From positions 159,419-223,418 of the forward strand of contig CAJKAR010000002.1 in NCBI GenBank assembly GCA_905197955.1: 64,000 nucleotides of DNA, given 5' to 3'. The position numbers were made by a program, and so were the translations under genes. Of the stretch, positions 16,914 to 25,132 are shown piece by piece (the stretch's first letter is position 1; the number at the start of each line of letters is the position of its first letter). The DNA comes from an uncultured Lentisphaeria bacterium (GTDB lineage Bacteria; Verrucomicrobiota; Lentisphaeria; Victivallales; UBA1829). Under the pieces are notes generated by a model. It saw nothing but the letters and a program-made list of their open reading frames with translations, was not told the origin of the DNA and ran no database searches.

Positions 16914-16942
16914 TTGCAAAATGAATTTTCCCGTGCTATATT
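16914..16942 (+). promoter_or_regulatory. Promoter of rpsT
   Basis: TTGCAA (16914-16919), 17-base spacer, TATATT (16937-16942). An A-rich stretch lies upstream of the -35. The leader before the S20 start is about 48 bases. Confidence 0.65.
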
Positions 16943-16995
16943 ACACGTTCTGATGCAACTTGTTCGAAAATGACAAATATGAAGGGATAGAAAAA

Positions 16996-17289
16996 ATGGC
17001 AGGAAAAGTTGTCAGAAAATCAGCCGTAAAGACATTCGCACAGAGCGAGAAGGCGCGTCTCAGACACAAAGCGACCAGAAATATGCTGTGGACTCTCGAA
17101 AAGAAACTCAGAGCCGCAGTGGAAGCCGGTGACAAGTCTGCAGCGTCCGATCTGCTGAAGGGCCAGTATGCCGCACTCGACAAGGCGGTCAAATCCGGTG
17201 CGATGCACAAGAACAAAGCCAACCGTAAGAAATCCCGTCTCGGACAGCTCGTTGCGAAGACGGCTCCTGTCGAGATCAAGCCCGCGTAA
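16996..17289 (+). CDS. rpsT: 30S ribosomal protein S20
   Basis: 97 aa, basic, reading MAGKVVRKSAVKTFAQSEKARLRHKATRN and later KGQYAALDKAVKSGAMHKNKANRKKSRL. The last part is the S20 signature (a helical protein that binds the 5' domain of 16S rRNA). An in-frame TTG lies 36 bases upstream, but the ATG at 16996 gives the usual N-terminus. It stands alone between the argB terminator and the nusA leader, as S20 genes usually do. Confidence 0.95.
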   Translation: MAGKVVRKSAVKTFAQSEKARLRHKATRNMLWTLEKKLRAAVEAGDKSAASDLLKGQYAALDKAVKSGAMHKNKANRKKSRLGQLVAKTAPVEIKPA

Positions 17290-17358
17290 GAAGCGGTTCT
17301 GGACGACGGATCGGTCCGGCACTCCGGGGAATTTTCTCCGGAAAATGATTTTTCCCTG

Positions 17359-17386
17359 TTGAAAACAGGAAAAATTGTGATACAAT
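17359..17386 (+). promoter_or_regulatory. Candidate promoter of the nusA operon
   Basis: TTGAAA (17359-17364), 16-base spacer, TACAAT (17381-17386). It overlaps a TTTTTCC-type inverted repeat at 17349-17375. The inferred start is near 17394, about 30 bases before the hairpin at 17425. Confidence 0.5.
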
Positions 17387-17424
17387 ATTTTTGTCCGGCG
17401 CGGACGCCCCTGCGTTTGCGCCAT

Positions 17425-17449
17425 GGCGGGATTTCCCGCCTTATTTTTT
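17425..17449 (+). terminator. Intrinsic terminator or attenuator in the nusA leader
   Basis: GGCGGG (17425-17430), ATTT loop, CCCGCC (17435-17440), directly followed by TTATTTTTT: a compact, strong terminator. It lies after the candidate promoter and 54 bases before the nusA start. It may therefore end rpsT transcripts, attenuate nusA, or both. Confidence 0.8.
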
Positions 17450-17503
17450 GATACGGTTATCAGAAAATGACGCAGTTATGAATGCAGGGTGGAGGAAACG
17501 ACA

Positions 17504-18781
17504 ATGAATCACGAACTTCTGGCCATTTTGGACTATATGGAACAAGATCGGGGAGTGAGCAAGGATCAGCTGATCGACGCAGTGGAAAAAGCACTGCTGA
17601 CGGCATCCCGCAAAAGCATACACCCGGCCAGTGATCTTGAAGTGAAAATCGACAGAACCACCGGTGATATCCGTGCATGGGCAAATCTTGAGGTGGTCGA
17701 GGCAAATCCGAACAACGATCAGATTCTGCTTTCGGCTGCGCGCGTCCGTTATCCGGAGGTGCAGCCCGGCGAAACCGTCAAATGGGAGGTGACTCCGAAG
17801 GATTTCGGCCGCATCGCCGCACAGACCGCGAAACAGGCGATTCTTCAGCAGATCCGCAAGGCCGAAAAAGCGATCGTCAAGGATGAATTCGAGGACAAGG
17901 TCGGTCAGATTGTCAACGGCGTGGTCCGCCGGTACGACGCGGGATCCATTATTGTGGATCTGCAGAAGGCCGAGGGAATCCTTTCCCCCAGGGACAAGGT
18001 GCCGACCGAACAGTACATGCCCGGTGACAGAATCAATGCGGTGCTGCTGAAAGTGGATATCAATGTGGCGGGACCGAGTCTGATTCTTTCCCGGACGTCT
18101 CCGCTGTTCATCCGCCGTCTGCTGGAGCGCGAGGTTTCGGAGATTCACGACGGCGTGGTGGAGATCGTGGCGATTGCCCGCGATCCGGGTGTGAGAACCA
18201 AAATCGCCGTGCGCAGCGGCGATCCCCGCATCGATCCTGTGGGTGCATGTGTCGGAATGCGCGGAATGCGCGTGAAGAACATCACCAATGAGCTGGGCGG
18301 GGAACGGGTCGATGTCATCAACTATTCCGACAATATCATGGAATATGCGGCAAACGCGCTTCATCCGGCAAAGGCGGAAAAAATCGAAGTGGACAGGAAT
18401 GCGAAGGTTGTGACGTTCTATGTTTCTCCGGAGAATTCCCGTCTTGCTTTCGGCAAAAAGGCGCAGAATGTCAAACTTGCGCAGAAACTTCTCGGCTGGA
18501 AGATCGATATCAAGGCTGTCGAGGAGGCGCCCGAAGAGGAAAAGACCGAATCGTTTGATGAGAAGAAGGCTCATATTACGGAACACCTTTCCGGACTTCT
18601 TGGAATTTCTCTTGAGGATGCGGCGGTTCTTGTCAACAACGGTTTCCTTACCATTGACGGGCTGAAGGCCGTTCAGGTTTCCGATCTGGAAGCGATTGAA
18701 GGACTCTCTCCGGAAACCGTGAGCGTGATCGTGGATAAAATTGCAAAACAAAACAGCGCGGAGTCTTCCCAGGAAGACTGA
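17504..18781 (+). CDS. nusA: Transcription termination/antitermination factor NusA
   Basis: 425 aa from the ATG at 17504, preceded by GGTGGAGGAAACGAC; an in-frame GTG 15 bases earlier is less likely. The N-terminal polymerase-binding domain (LLAILDYMEQDRGVSKDQLIDAVEKALLTASRK) precedes an S1 domain (GQIVNGVVRRYDAGSIIVDL). KH domains follow (DPVGACVGMRGMRVKNITNELGGERVDVI, typical NusA KH1). The C-terminus has a helix-hairpin-helix-like region (LSGLLGISLEDAAVLVNNGFLTIDGL) in place of the acidic repeats of E. coli NusA. It heads a nusA-infB-rbfA-nrnA-truB order that is widely conserved. The leader carries a promoter and a terminator, suggesting autoregulation. Confidence 0.96.
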   Translation: MNHELLAILDYMEQDRGVSKDQLIDAVEKALLTASRKSIHPASDLEVKIDRTTGDIRAWANLEVVEANPNNDQILLSAARVRYPEVQPGETVKWEVTPKDFGRIAAQTAKQAILQQIRKAEKAIVKDEFEDKVGQIVNGVVRRYDAGSIIVDLQKAEGILSPRDKVPTEQYMPGDRINAVLLKVDINVAGPSLILSRTSPLFIRRLLEREVSEIHDGVVEIVAIARDPGVRTKIAVRSGDPRIDPVGACVGMRGMRVKNITNELGGERVDVINYSDNIMEYAANALHPAKAEKIEVDRNAKVVTFYVSPENSRLAFGKKAQNVKLAQKLLGWKIDIKAVEEAPEEEKTESFDEKKAHITEHLSGLLGISLEDAAVLVNNGFLTIDGLKAVQVSDLEAIEGLSPETVSVIVDKIAKQNSAESSQED

Positions 18782-18806
18782 CAGCGGGACCGGAGGATGA
18801 AGAACT

Positions 18807-20837
18807 ATGTCACCAGCTAAGAATTTGAAAGTCAAGGATATTGCCGGTAAATACGGAATGTCGCCCAAGGATGTGATCCGGGAACTGAATGAACAGGGTT
18901 TTGATGACGTCAAAAGCGCTTCCTCCTCCATCCCCGCCGATGCGGTTGATATTGTTGAACTTTATTTTGAGGATTTCGTTGCCAAGCGCAAAGCGAAAGG
19001 CAAGGGGAAAGGACGGGATCAGGGAGGTAATTCCTCCGCCGCGCCTTCCCTGAAATCCGCAACGGTGACGCCGCCGATCGTCGTAAAGGCGCTCGCGGAG
19101 GCTCTTGGGAAAAAACCGAACGAAGTCGTCAGCGGACTCATGCAGATGAATGTCCTGGCGAGCATCAATCAGACCGTGACGCCCGAAGTCGCAATCGAAT
19201 ACGCAAAAAAATGCGGCATCGAACTGACGGTCGGCTCCCGGGAACAGGAGAAAAAACACGAAACGGCGGAAGATACCGATCATCCCGAAGATTTCGAATA
19301 TCAGGATGATCCGAAGGATGTCGTGCCCAGATGCCCGATCGTGACCTTTATGGGACACGTCGACCACGGCAAGACCTCTCTGCAGGACCGCATCCGCAAG
19401 ACGAATATCGCAGGCGGGGAAGCCGGCGGAATTACGCAGCATATCGGAGCTTCCGTTGTCAATGTGAACGGCAAGACGATTACGTTCGTGGATACGCCGG
19501 GACATGAGGCGTTTACCGCAATGCGTGCCCGCGGAGCGAATGTGACCGATATCGTGGTGCTTGTCGCCGCCGCGGATGACGGATTCATGCCGCAGACGAT
19601 TGAGGCGCTGAATCATGCAAAGGCCGCCGGAGTCCCGATTATCGTGGCCATCAACAAAATGGACCTGCCGGATGCGAATCCGGACAAGGTTCTTCTGAAT
19701 ATGCAGCAGAACGGACTGACTTCCGAGGAATGGGGCGGCGAAACCGCCGCGATCCGCGTTTCCGCCAAAACTGGACAGGGCATTCAGGATCTTCTGGAGC
19801 GTATCCTGCTGGAAGCGGAAATGCTGGAGCTCAAAGCCAATCCGAAGCGTCCGGGTGCCGCCTACGTGCTGGAATCCCAGCTGGAACAGGGATTCGGGCC
19901 GACAGCAAGTATCATTGTTAAAAACGGAACCATTAAAATTGGAGATCCGGTCCTCTGTGGCGAATACTGGGGCAAGGTCAAGAATCTGACCGACAGCCGC
20001 GGACAGCGTGTAAAATCCGCCGGTCCTGGAACTCCGGTCAAGATTGCCGGACTCAGCGGAGTTCCCGAGGCGGGAACAAAATTGATCGTCTGTTCCAGCG
20101 AACACCGGGCGAGAGAGCTGGCGGAGGAACGGGCCGAGGCAAATCGCGAGAAGAATCTGCTGAGCAATGCATCCGCTGGAACCAGTCTTGAGGATCTGTT
20201 CAGCAAGATGGAGAGCGACAAGAAGAATTCGCTCTGTGTCGTGCTGAAAGCGGATGTCAACGGCTCCTGCGAGGCAATCGCCGAGGCGTTCAAGAAGCTG
20301 CCTTCGGATAAGATCAGCATCAATGTGATTCATGCCGGAGTGGGCGCGATTACGGAAAATGATGTGCTGCTTGCGGCGTCGTCGCAGGGAATTGTGGTCG
20401 GATTCCATGTCCGGGTCAATCCGGGGGTGAATGCTCTGGCGAAGAAGGAAAAAGTGGAGATCCGTCTTTACAGCATCATCTACGAACTCATTGAGGATAT
20501 CACGGATGCGCTCGCCGGACGGCTGGAGCCTGAAAAACGAGACAGAGAACTTGGCGTTGCAAAGATTCTTCAGATCTTTGAACTTTCCAAGGGACCGCGT
20601 GTCTGCGGCTGTGTCGTGGAGAAAGGCGTGGTGAAGGTCGGAGCCAAGGCTCGCGTATTCCGCAGAAACGAACTGATCTTCAATGGGGAGGTTCGATCGC
20701 TCCGCCGCTTCCAGGATGATGTCCGCGAGGTCAAACAGGGACTGGAATGCGGTATCAAACTGGACAACTTTACGGATTTTGACGTCGGCGACATCATTCA
20801 GGTTTACGACATCGAACTCCGGAAGGCCACTCTGTAA
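18807..20837 (+). CDS. infB: Translation initiation factor IF-2
   Basis: 676 aa, a short form of IF-2 with a compact N-terminal region. IF2_N-like helices (KNLKVKDIAGKYGMSPKDVIRELNEQGF; a second copy near residues 93-135) precede the GTPase domain: G1 GHVDHGKT at residues 183-190, G3 DTPGHEAFT, G4 NKMD at 283-286. Domain II, a linker helix and the C2 domain follow (EKGVVKVGAKARVFRRNELIFNGEVRSLRRFQDDV) for fMet-tRNA binding. It directs initiator tRNA to the 30S subunit. The ribosome binding site GGACCGGAGGATGAAGAAC is clear. It is followed by a hairpin before rbfA. Confidence 0.97.
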   Translation: MSPAKNLKVKDIAGKYGMSPKDVIRELNEQGFDDVKSASSSIPADAVDIVELYFEDFVAKRKAKGKGKGRDQGGNSSAAPSLKSATVTPPIVVKALAEALGKKPNEVVSGLMQMNVLASINQTVTPEVAIEYAKKCGIELTVGSREQEKKHETAEDTDHPEDFEYQDDPKDVVPRCPIVTFMGHVDHGKTSLQDRIRKTNIAGGEAGGITQHIGASVVNVNGKTITFVDTPGHEAFTAMRARGANVTDIVVLVAAADDGFMPQTIEALNHAKAAGVPIIVAINKMDLPDANPDKVLLNMQQNGLTSEEWGGETAAIRVSAKTGQGIQDLLERILLEAEMLELKANPKRPGAAYVLESQLEQGFGPTASIIVKNGTIKIGDPVLCGEYWGKVKNLTDSRGQRVKSAGPGTPVKIAGLSGVPEAGTKLIVCSSEHRARELAEERAEANREKNLLSNASAGTSLEDLFSKMESDKKNSLCVVLKADVNGSCEAIAEAFKKLPSDKISINVIHAGVGAITENDVLLAASSQGIVVGFHVRVNPGVNALAKKEKVEIRLYSIIYELIEDITDALAGRLEPEKRDRELGVAKILQIFELSKGPRVCGCVVEKGVVKVGAKARVFRRNELIFNGEVRSLRRFQDDVREVKQGLECGIKLDNFTDFDVGDIIQVYDIELRKATL

Positions 20838-20846
20838 TCCGGACTT

Positions 20847-20888
20847 TTCCGCAGGGATGGAACTCTCTGCGGAATATTTGTTTTTCCA
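20847..20888 (+). terminator. Hairpin with T-rich tail between infB and rbfA
   Basis: Perfect 8-base stem TTCCGCAG (20847-20854) / CTGCGGAA (20867-20874), 12-base loop, then TATTTGTTTTT. It lies inside a conserved operon, so it is probably a partial terminator or an mRNA-processing/stability hairpin that lowers rbfA expression relative to infB. Confidence 0.6.
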
Positions 20889-20921
20889 CATCCACATTAT
20901 CGTTCAGAAGGGAGAGTCAAT

Positions 20922-21287
20922 ATGGCATTTGCGCCTGACAGAATAGCCCGCGTCAACGAGATCCTCAAGCGCGAGATCGCAGAGGTCCTCGAAAAAGAGA
21001 ATATTACGATTCCGAATGTGCTGATTTCGATTACCAAAGTGCAGTGTTCCTCCTGTTTGAAGAATGCCACCGTTTACGTCAGTGTCTACGGCGGCGGGAA
21101 AGAGGCGGAGGAGAAGGCAATCTTTCTTCTGGAAGAAAAACGGGCACTGATCCAGAAACGTGTCGCAAAAACGGTCATTCTGAAATATACTCCGGTTCTC
21201 CGTTTCACCATTGACCGGAATCTGGAGGAGGGGGATCGCGTGCTGGGGATCCTTCGTGAGCTGGAAGAGAATGAGGAGAAAAACTGA
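20922..21287 (+). CDS. rbfA: Ribosome-binding factor A
   Basis: 121 aa. MAFAPDRIARVNEILKREIAEVLEK is the RbfA N-terminus, and VSITKVQCSSC-like plus TPVLRFTIDRNLEEGDRVLGIL match the KH-like fold and the conserved PxLxFxxD element (here PVLRFTIDRN). It assists 16S rRNA maturation in the small subunit. GGGAGAGTCAAT precedes the ATG. The stop overlaps the next start by one base (TGATG), so the downstream phosphoesterase gene is translationally coupled. Confidence 0.94.
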   Translation: MAFAPDRIARVNEILKREIAEVLEKENITIPNVLISITKVQCSSCLKNATVYVSVYGGGKEAEEKAIFLLEEKRALIQKRVAKTVILKYTPVLRFTIDRNLEEGDRVLGILRELEENEEKN

Positions 21288-22270
21288 TGTCTTCCGATTT
21301 CCTTTCGGTCCTGCGTTCTGTCGGATCCGGATCCATTCTGCTTGCGACGCATGAGCGTCCGGATGGCGATGCGATCGCTTCTCTCAGCGCCGCCGTTTCG
21401 ATCCTGAGAGAGAACGGCTTTCAGGCAACCGCGATTCTGCCGGATCCGGCGCCCGACGGGTATGCGGAGTTCCTGCCCGAACATGTTGTTGCTTCCGCGG
21501 AAGGAATGGAGGCTCCTCTGTTCATCGCGCTCGACTGTTCCACGCGGAAACGGATTGCCGCGGGAGGGTATCCTGTCGAGGACTGCGGAGATTTCATCAA
21601 CATTGACCATCATCCGGATAGCGAGAGGTTCGGGACACTTCCGATTCTGAATCCCGATGCGTGTTCGGCATCGCAAATCGTCTATACTCTGTTCCGTGAC
21701 AACGGCTTTCATATTTCTCCGGAAAATGCGACCCGTCTCCTGCTCGGCGTGATCACCGACAGCGGATGCTTCCGTTTCGACAACACTTCCGCGGAAGCGC
21801 TCCGCACCGCAGCCGAGCTGATGGAACTGGGAGCGGATCACCATCGTATCATTGTGGCGTCGTACTGTTCCAAACCGGAGAACATGGTTCGTCTGGAGGC
21901 GGAGCTTGTGACGCATCATCTGAAGACCGCATTCAACGGGCGTCTTGCATGGATGCTGCTGGATCGTGATCTCCTGAAGCGTTTCGGCGTGGAGATCCGC
22001 AATACAGAGTCACTGATCGAGATTCCGCGCAATATTGCCGGAGTTGAATTTGCCGCAACGCTCCGTCCGGAGAACGGCGGTTTCAAACTTTCCCTGCGCT
22101 CGAAGAACCCGCCGTATTCCGCGGGCAGAATCGCGCGCGCCCTGAACGGGGGCGGACATGAAATGGCCGCCGGTGGATTTATTCCGGCTTCTTCCCCGAA
22201 GGAAGCCGAGGAAATTTTACTGAAGCATGTGGAAACGGAACTGAAACGAAATGAGAAACAATCCAAATAA
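21287..22270 (+). CDS. nrnA: DHH-family phosphoesterase, NrnA-type oligoribonuclease / pAp phosphatase
   Basis: 327 aa. The DHH-family motifs are present: THERPDGDAIAS (motif I, metal ligands), ALDCSTRKR (II), INIDHHPDS (III, the DHH triad) and a C-terminal DHHA1 motif GGGHEMAAGGF that binds substrate. The length and its place between rbfA and truB match NrnA of Firmicutes and other phyla. The family degrades short oligoribonucleotides and dephosphorylates 3'-phosphoadenosine 5'-phosphate. The start overlaps rbfA, and the end overlaps truB by 20 bases, indicating tight co-translation. Confidence 0.9.
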   Translation: MSSDFLSVLRSVGSGSILLATHERPDGDAIASLSAAVSILRENGFQATAILPDPAPDGYAEFLPEHVVASAEGMEAPLFIALDCSTRKRIAAGGYPVEDCGDFINIDHHPDSERFGTLPILNPDACSASQIVYTLFRDNGFHISPENATRLLLGVITDSGCFRFDNTSAEALRTAAELMELGADHHRIIVASYCSKPENMVRLEAELVTHHLKTAFNGRLAWMLLDRDLLKRFGVEIRNTESLIEIPRNIAGVEFAATLRPENGGFKLSLRSKNPPYSAGRIARALNGGGHEMAAGGFIPASSPKEAEEILLKHVETELKRNEKQSK

Positions 22271-23012
22271 GCATCGTCTTCCGCCGTTTGAAAAAAGCGG
22301 CATCCTTCTGGTCAACAAGCCGGCAACGTGGACAAGTCATGACGTGGTCGGTTTTATCCGCTCCCGGTTCAATGTGCCGAAAGTGGGGCACTGCGGAACC
22401 CTGGATCCCGCGGCGACCGGGCTGCTGGTGGTCGTCCTCGGCAAATTTACAAAGCTCAGCCAGAAGTTCAGCGGGGAGGACAAGACTTATGAAGGACGGA
22501 TTCTCCTCGGTACCGTGACCGATTCGCAGGATATGGATGGAGAGGTCATTCGTACCGCCGATTATTCCGGAATCACTCCGGAGACTCTCCGGGACGCTTT
22601 CGCCAATTTTACCGGAGAGATCCTCCAGGTCCCGCCGATGGTTTCCGCTAAAAAACATGACGGCGATCGGCTGTATGATCTCGCCAGAAAGGGAATCGAA
22701 GTGGAACGGGAGGCAAAACCTGTCAACATCTTTTCCCTTCAGATCACAAATATTGAACTGCCTTATGCTGATTTCGTGGTGCACTGTTCGAAAGGAACCT
22801 ATGTCCGCACGCTCTGCGCCGATATCGGAGAGTACCTCGGCTGCGGCGCCTGTCTTTACAGCCTGAACCGCATCCGCAGCGGGGAGTTCAGCCTCGACGA
22901 CGCATACGATATCGAAACCATGAAAACCTGGGAACAGCCCGATCTTGACAATGCTGTGACCGATTTCCTGCATAAAAAACTGGCAAGAATGACAACGTTT
23001 TCTTCCTTCTGA
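22251..23012 (+). CDS. truB: tRNA pseudouridine-55 synthase
   Basis: 253 aa. GILLVNKPATWTSHDVV is the TruB opening, and HCGTLDPAATGLLVV contains the catalytic Asp (Asp52). SQKFSGEDKTYEGRILLGTVTDSQDMDG is the next conserved block. CSKGTYVRTLCADIGEYLGCGA is the C-terminal KGTYIR motif. It modifies U55 in the tRNA T-loop. The gene begins inside the nrnA frame, and the following gene starts 17 bases after its stop. Confidence 0.96.
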   Translation: MRNNPNKHRLPPFEKSGILLVNKPATWTSHDVVGFIRSRFNVPKVGHCGTLDPAATGLLVVVLGKFTKLSQKFSGEDKTYEGRILLGTVTDSQDMDGEVIRTADYSGITPETLRDAFANFTGEILQVPPMVSAKKHDGDRLYDLARKGIEVEREAKPVNIFSLQITNIELPYADFVVHCSKGTYVRTLCADIGEYLGCGACLYSLNRIRSGEFSLDDAYDIETMKTWEQPDLDNAVTDFLHKKLARMTTFSSF

Positions 23013-23029
23013 AAGGAGGCCGCCGCACT

Positions 23030-24652
23030 ATGCTGAGCTATGACAAACTCGAAGCAGGAGTATTGAAGTTCCTGGACGATTCCAAACTGGAATGTTTCGA
23101 TGCGGAGGAGCTGGCGGCTGAGCTGGATCCGAACGCGGAAGGGGAGGAGAAGGAGACGGTGCTCCGCCGTGTCTGCGGAATTCTCGATTCCTGCGAACTC
23201 GTCGCAAGAAAACATTCCTCGGATCTTTATTATATTCTGGACAATTTCTTCCGCGGAACGGAATTCCTCTGCAAACCCCGCGAGATCGAGATCGCAAAAG
23301 GGATCCTGATTCCCGCGGCGCGTTTCGAGCCGTTTCATCCGGCGGAGGTGTATCCGGATGAACTTGAAATTTCCGGAGCTCCTTCCGGAGAGTCGTTCGG
23401 TTTGACGGAGATTCGTTTGAACTACAAGGAGATTTCTGATCTTTTCCTGATGCTGGGGCCCGCGGGAACCATGGATATGCTGATCGCCGAATCGCAGGAG
23501 AATTATGATAATATCCGCAGAATGGGGGGACTCAAGGATGGTATGCCGGTGATTCTGACTGCATTCGATTGTTCCGCTTTTTACCGGGATGTCAATTTCC
23601 GGAACGGAGATCTGATCCGATGCAGAATCGATTCCTGGAGTGAGGGGAGAATTACTGTTTCCCATGTGCCGCGGGTGGACAGCCCGACTCCACGGGAGGT
23701 GAATACCTGGATCGATAAATTTGAATCGGCTCTTACGGATGTCTGCCGCGATTACAAGGATTCTCTTGAAATTCATGAGCAGCTTACATATGCCTATGTC
23801 TATGCTGCTGCGTCAGGAAACGATGTGCGCCGAATTCCGGGGCCTTCGGTCGATCTCTTCCAGAATATGATGCAGACGATCTCGTTCCGTCGCGACGGAT
23901 CGGAATGGACCTTGATTTCCAATGAGATGCTGGATGAGCCTTCTTCCTCCGCTCCATCCCCTGCAGAAGAATCGGCAGGACGCGATTCCCATTCCGTCCA
24001 TCATTCCCATTCCTCTTCCTGCGGATGCGGACACGATCATGCCCATGAACCGGAGCAGAAGAAAAACGAAGGCGATTTCGGGGATCTCTCTCCGGAAGAT
24101 TTCTCCGCATCGCAGGGTACCATGGAATCCATTGAAGCAATTCTGGCGGAAATCCATGCTCCGATCCGGGAAATCGAGCTTCAGGCTTACATGATGGATA
24201 CCATCGCCAACGGAGCGGAATCTTTTGCGGAATTCGCACGGATTCATGAGAACTTCCTGAAACTGATTTTTACCGACGAGGCTCAGGAGGCCGCCTATTT
24301 GAACTTTGTGGAAGAACTCTGGGAACTGACTCTGGATCATTACAGTCACAATATGGATTCGCTCCGAGCCCCCCTGCGTGCCCGGCTGCTTGAACTGACC
24401 GATGCCAGAATTGAGCTTTCCGCTGCGGTTCTCGCCCGCCGGAACGCCAAACTGCCGGAGGACCTCAAGGAACAGATGGTCAAACTCCACAAGGATGTGC
24501 TCGATACGTTGTTCGTTCTGGATCGCGATGCGGTCCTGGAAGAGGTGGAAATCGAAAACCTCGAACTGCGGGTCGGAGATATCGAAGACGATTTCGAGCT
24601 CGTTTCCGAACGCGTTTCCCGCTGGCTGGAAGAGCAGATCACCGGAAAATAA
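23030..24652 (+). CDS. Acidic cytoplasmic protein of unknown function with a His/Cys-rich stretch
   Basis: 540 aa, no signal peptide or membrane segment seen. It is acidic, with many Glu/Asp-rich helices. Around residues 320-342 there is a short His/Ser/Cys tract (HSVHHSHSSSCGCG, then HDHAHEPE) that could bind zinc or nickel. It splits the protein into an N-terminal part of about 310 residues and a helical C-terminal part of about 190 residues (EEVEIENLELRVGDIEDDFELV near the end). I recognise no family. The ribosome binding site GAAAGGAGG is very strong. It follows truB by 17 bases and is the last gene before a terminator, so it belongs to the nusA operon and may act in RNA or ribosome metabolism by association only. 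Confidence 0.8.
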   Translation: MLSYDKLEAGVLKFLDDSKLECFDAEELAAELDPNAEGEEKETVLRRVCGILDSCELVARKHSSDLYYILDNFFRGTEFLCKPREIEIAKGILIPAARFEPFHPAEVYPDELEISGAPSGESFGLTEIRLNYKEISDLFLMLGPAGTMDMLIAESQENYDNIRRMGGLKDGMPVILTAFDCSAFYRDVNFRNGDLIRCRIDSWSEGRITVSHVPRVDSPTPREVNTWIDKFESALTDVCRDYKDSLEIHEQLTYAYVYAAASGNDVRRIPGPSVDLFQNMMQTISFRRDGSEWTLISNEMLDEPSSSAPSPAEESAGRDSHSVHHSHSSSCGCGHDHAHEPEQKKNEGDFGDLSPEDFSASQGTMESIEAILAEIHAPIREIELQAYMMDTIANGAESFAEFARIHENFLKLIFTDEAQEAAYLNFVEELWELTLDHYSHNMDSLRAPLRARLLELTDARIELSAAVLARRNAKLPEDLKEQMVKLHKDVLDTLFVLDRDAVLEEVEIENLELRVGDIEDDFELVSERVSRWLEEQITGK

Positions 24653-24739
24653 TGATCAGTTCTCTCCAGAGCGCAATGCATGTGAGAGATTCCGCAGCCG
24701 CTGCAAATGTCCTGTACAGATCGGCGGGTTCTGCTTTTG

Positions 24740-24822
24740 ATCCATCCGGAGAAACTCCAGGATTCCCGGATGGATTACTCTCCCCTGATTCCCTGAGTAA
24801 GGAAAAGGGGTGTTTTCGTTTT
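24740..24822 (+). terminator. Two tandem hairpins ending the nusA-truB operon
   Basis: The first hairpin is a perfect 10-base stem ATCCATCCGG (24740-24749) / CCGGATGGAT (24766-24775). The second is CCCCT (24782-24786) / AGGGG (24806-24810) with an inner TTCC/GGAA, followed by TGTTTTCGTTTT. The second is a standard intrinsic terminator; the first may stabilise the 3' end. Between 24823 and the inverted repeat at 24934 I see no gene or motif. Confidence 0.78.
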
Positions 24823-24933
24823 CCAGATCTATTTTCATGATTCACTGCAACTTCGGCTCCTGAAGCAGAAGGTGATCTTGTGCGGAGAAACGTTCTCTCT
24901 GCTTCATTTCCCTCCTGCGATCCGTAGCGGGAA

Positions 24934-24980
24934 AATCACGAAAATGTAAAAGTTTTTCCTGAAATGACATTTTTGTGATT
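24934..24980. promoter_or_regulatory. Inverted repeat upstream of the sigma-54-type promoter (candidate enhancer)
   Basis: AATCACGAAAATGT (24934-24947) and ACATTTTTGTGATT (24967-24980) are inverted copies with 13 of 14 positions matching, separated by 19 bases. The centre is about 91 bases upstream of the -24 element, the usual place for an upstream activating sequence bound by an NtrC-type protein. No T-run follows, so it is not a terminator. Confidence 0.55.
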
Positions 24981-25047
24981 TGATCTGAAGGACTCTTTTT
25001 TTACTTCTCCCGAAAAATGAGGCGGTGAGATGTTGGTGCTTCCTTTC

Positions 25048-25063
25048 TGGCATGTGAAATGCT
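25048..25063 (+). promoter_or_regulatory. Sigma-54 (-24/-12) type promoter
   Basis: TGGCATGTGAAATGCT matches the consensus TGGCACG-N4-TTGCW with exact GG-to-GC spacing; the differences are T for C at position 6 and A for T at position 12. The expected start is near 25074, leaving a leader of about 59 bases before the start codon at 25133. Confidence 0.6.
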
Positions 25064-25132
25064 TGAACTCATGTGACGCAGCGTTGCAATCGGTTTGGTA
25101 AATTCACAAAAGAAAACGAAAGGGAGACGAAG

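Noticed and set aside
16902..16973. A 23-codon frame with a good ribosome binding site (AAGGGAGGAT) before rpsT
   Set aside because: It overlaps the rpsT -35 and -10 boxes and lies upstream of the likely start point, directly after the argB terminator, so it is unlikely to be transcribed. It could be a leader peptide only if an upstream promoter reads through.
18810..20897. A 695-codon antisense frame opposite infB
   Set aside because: infB is certain on the plus strand, and the antisense product has no recognisable motif or ribosome binding site.
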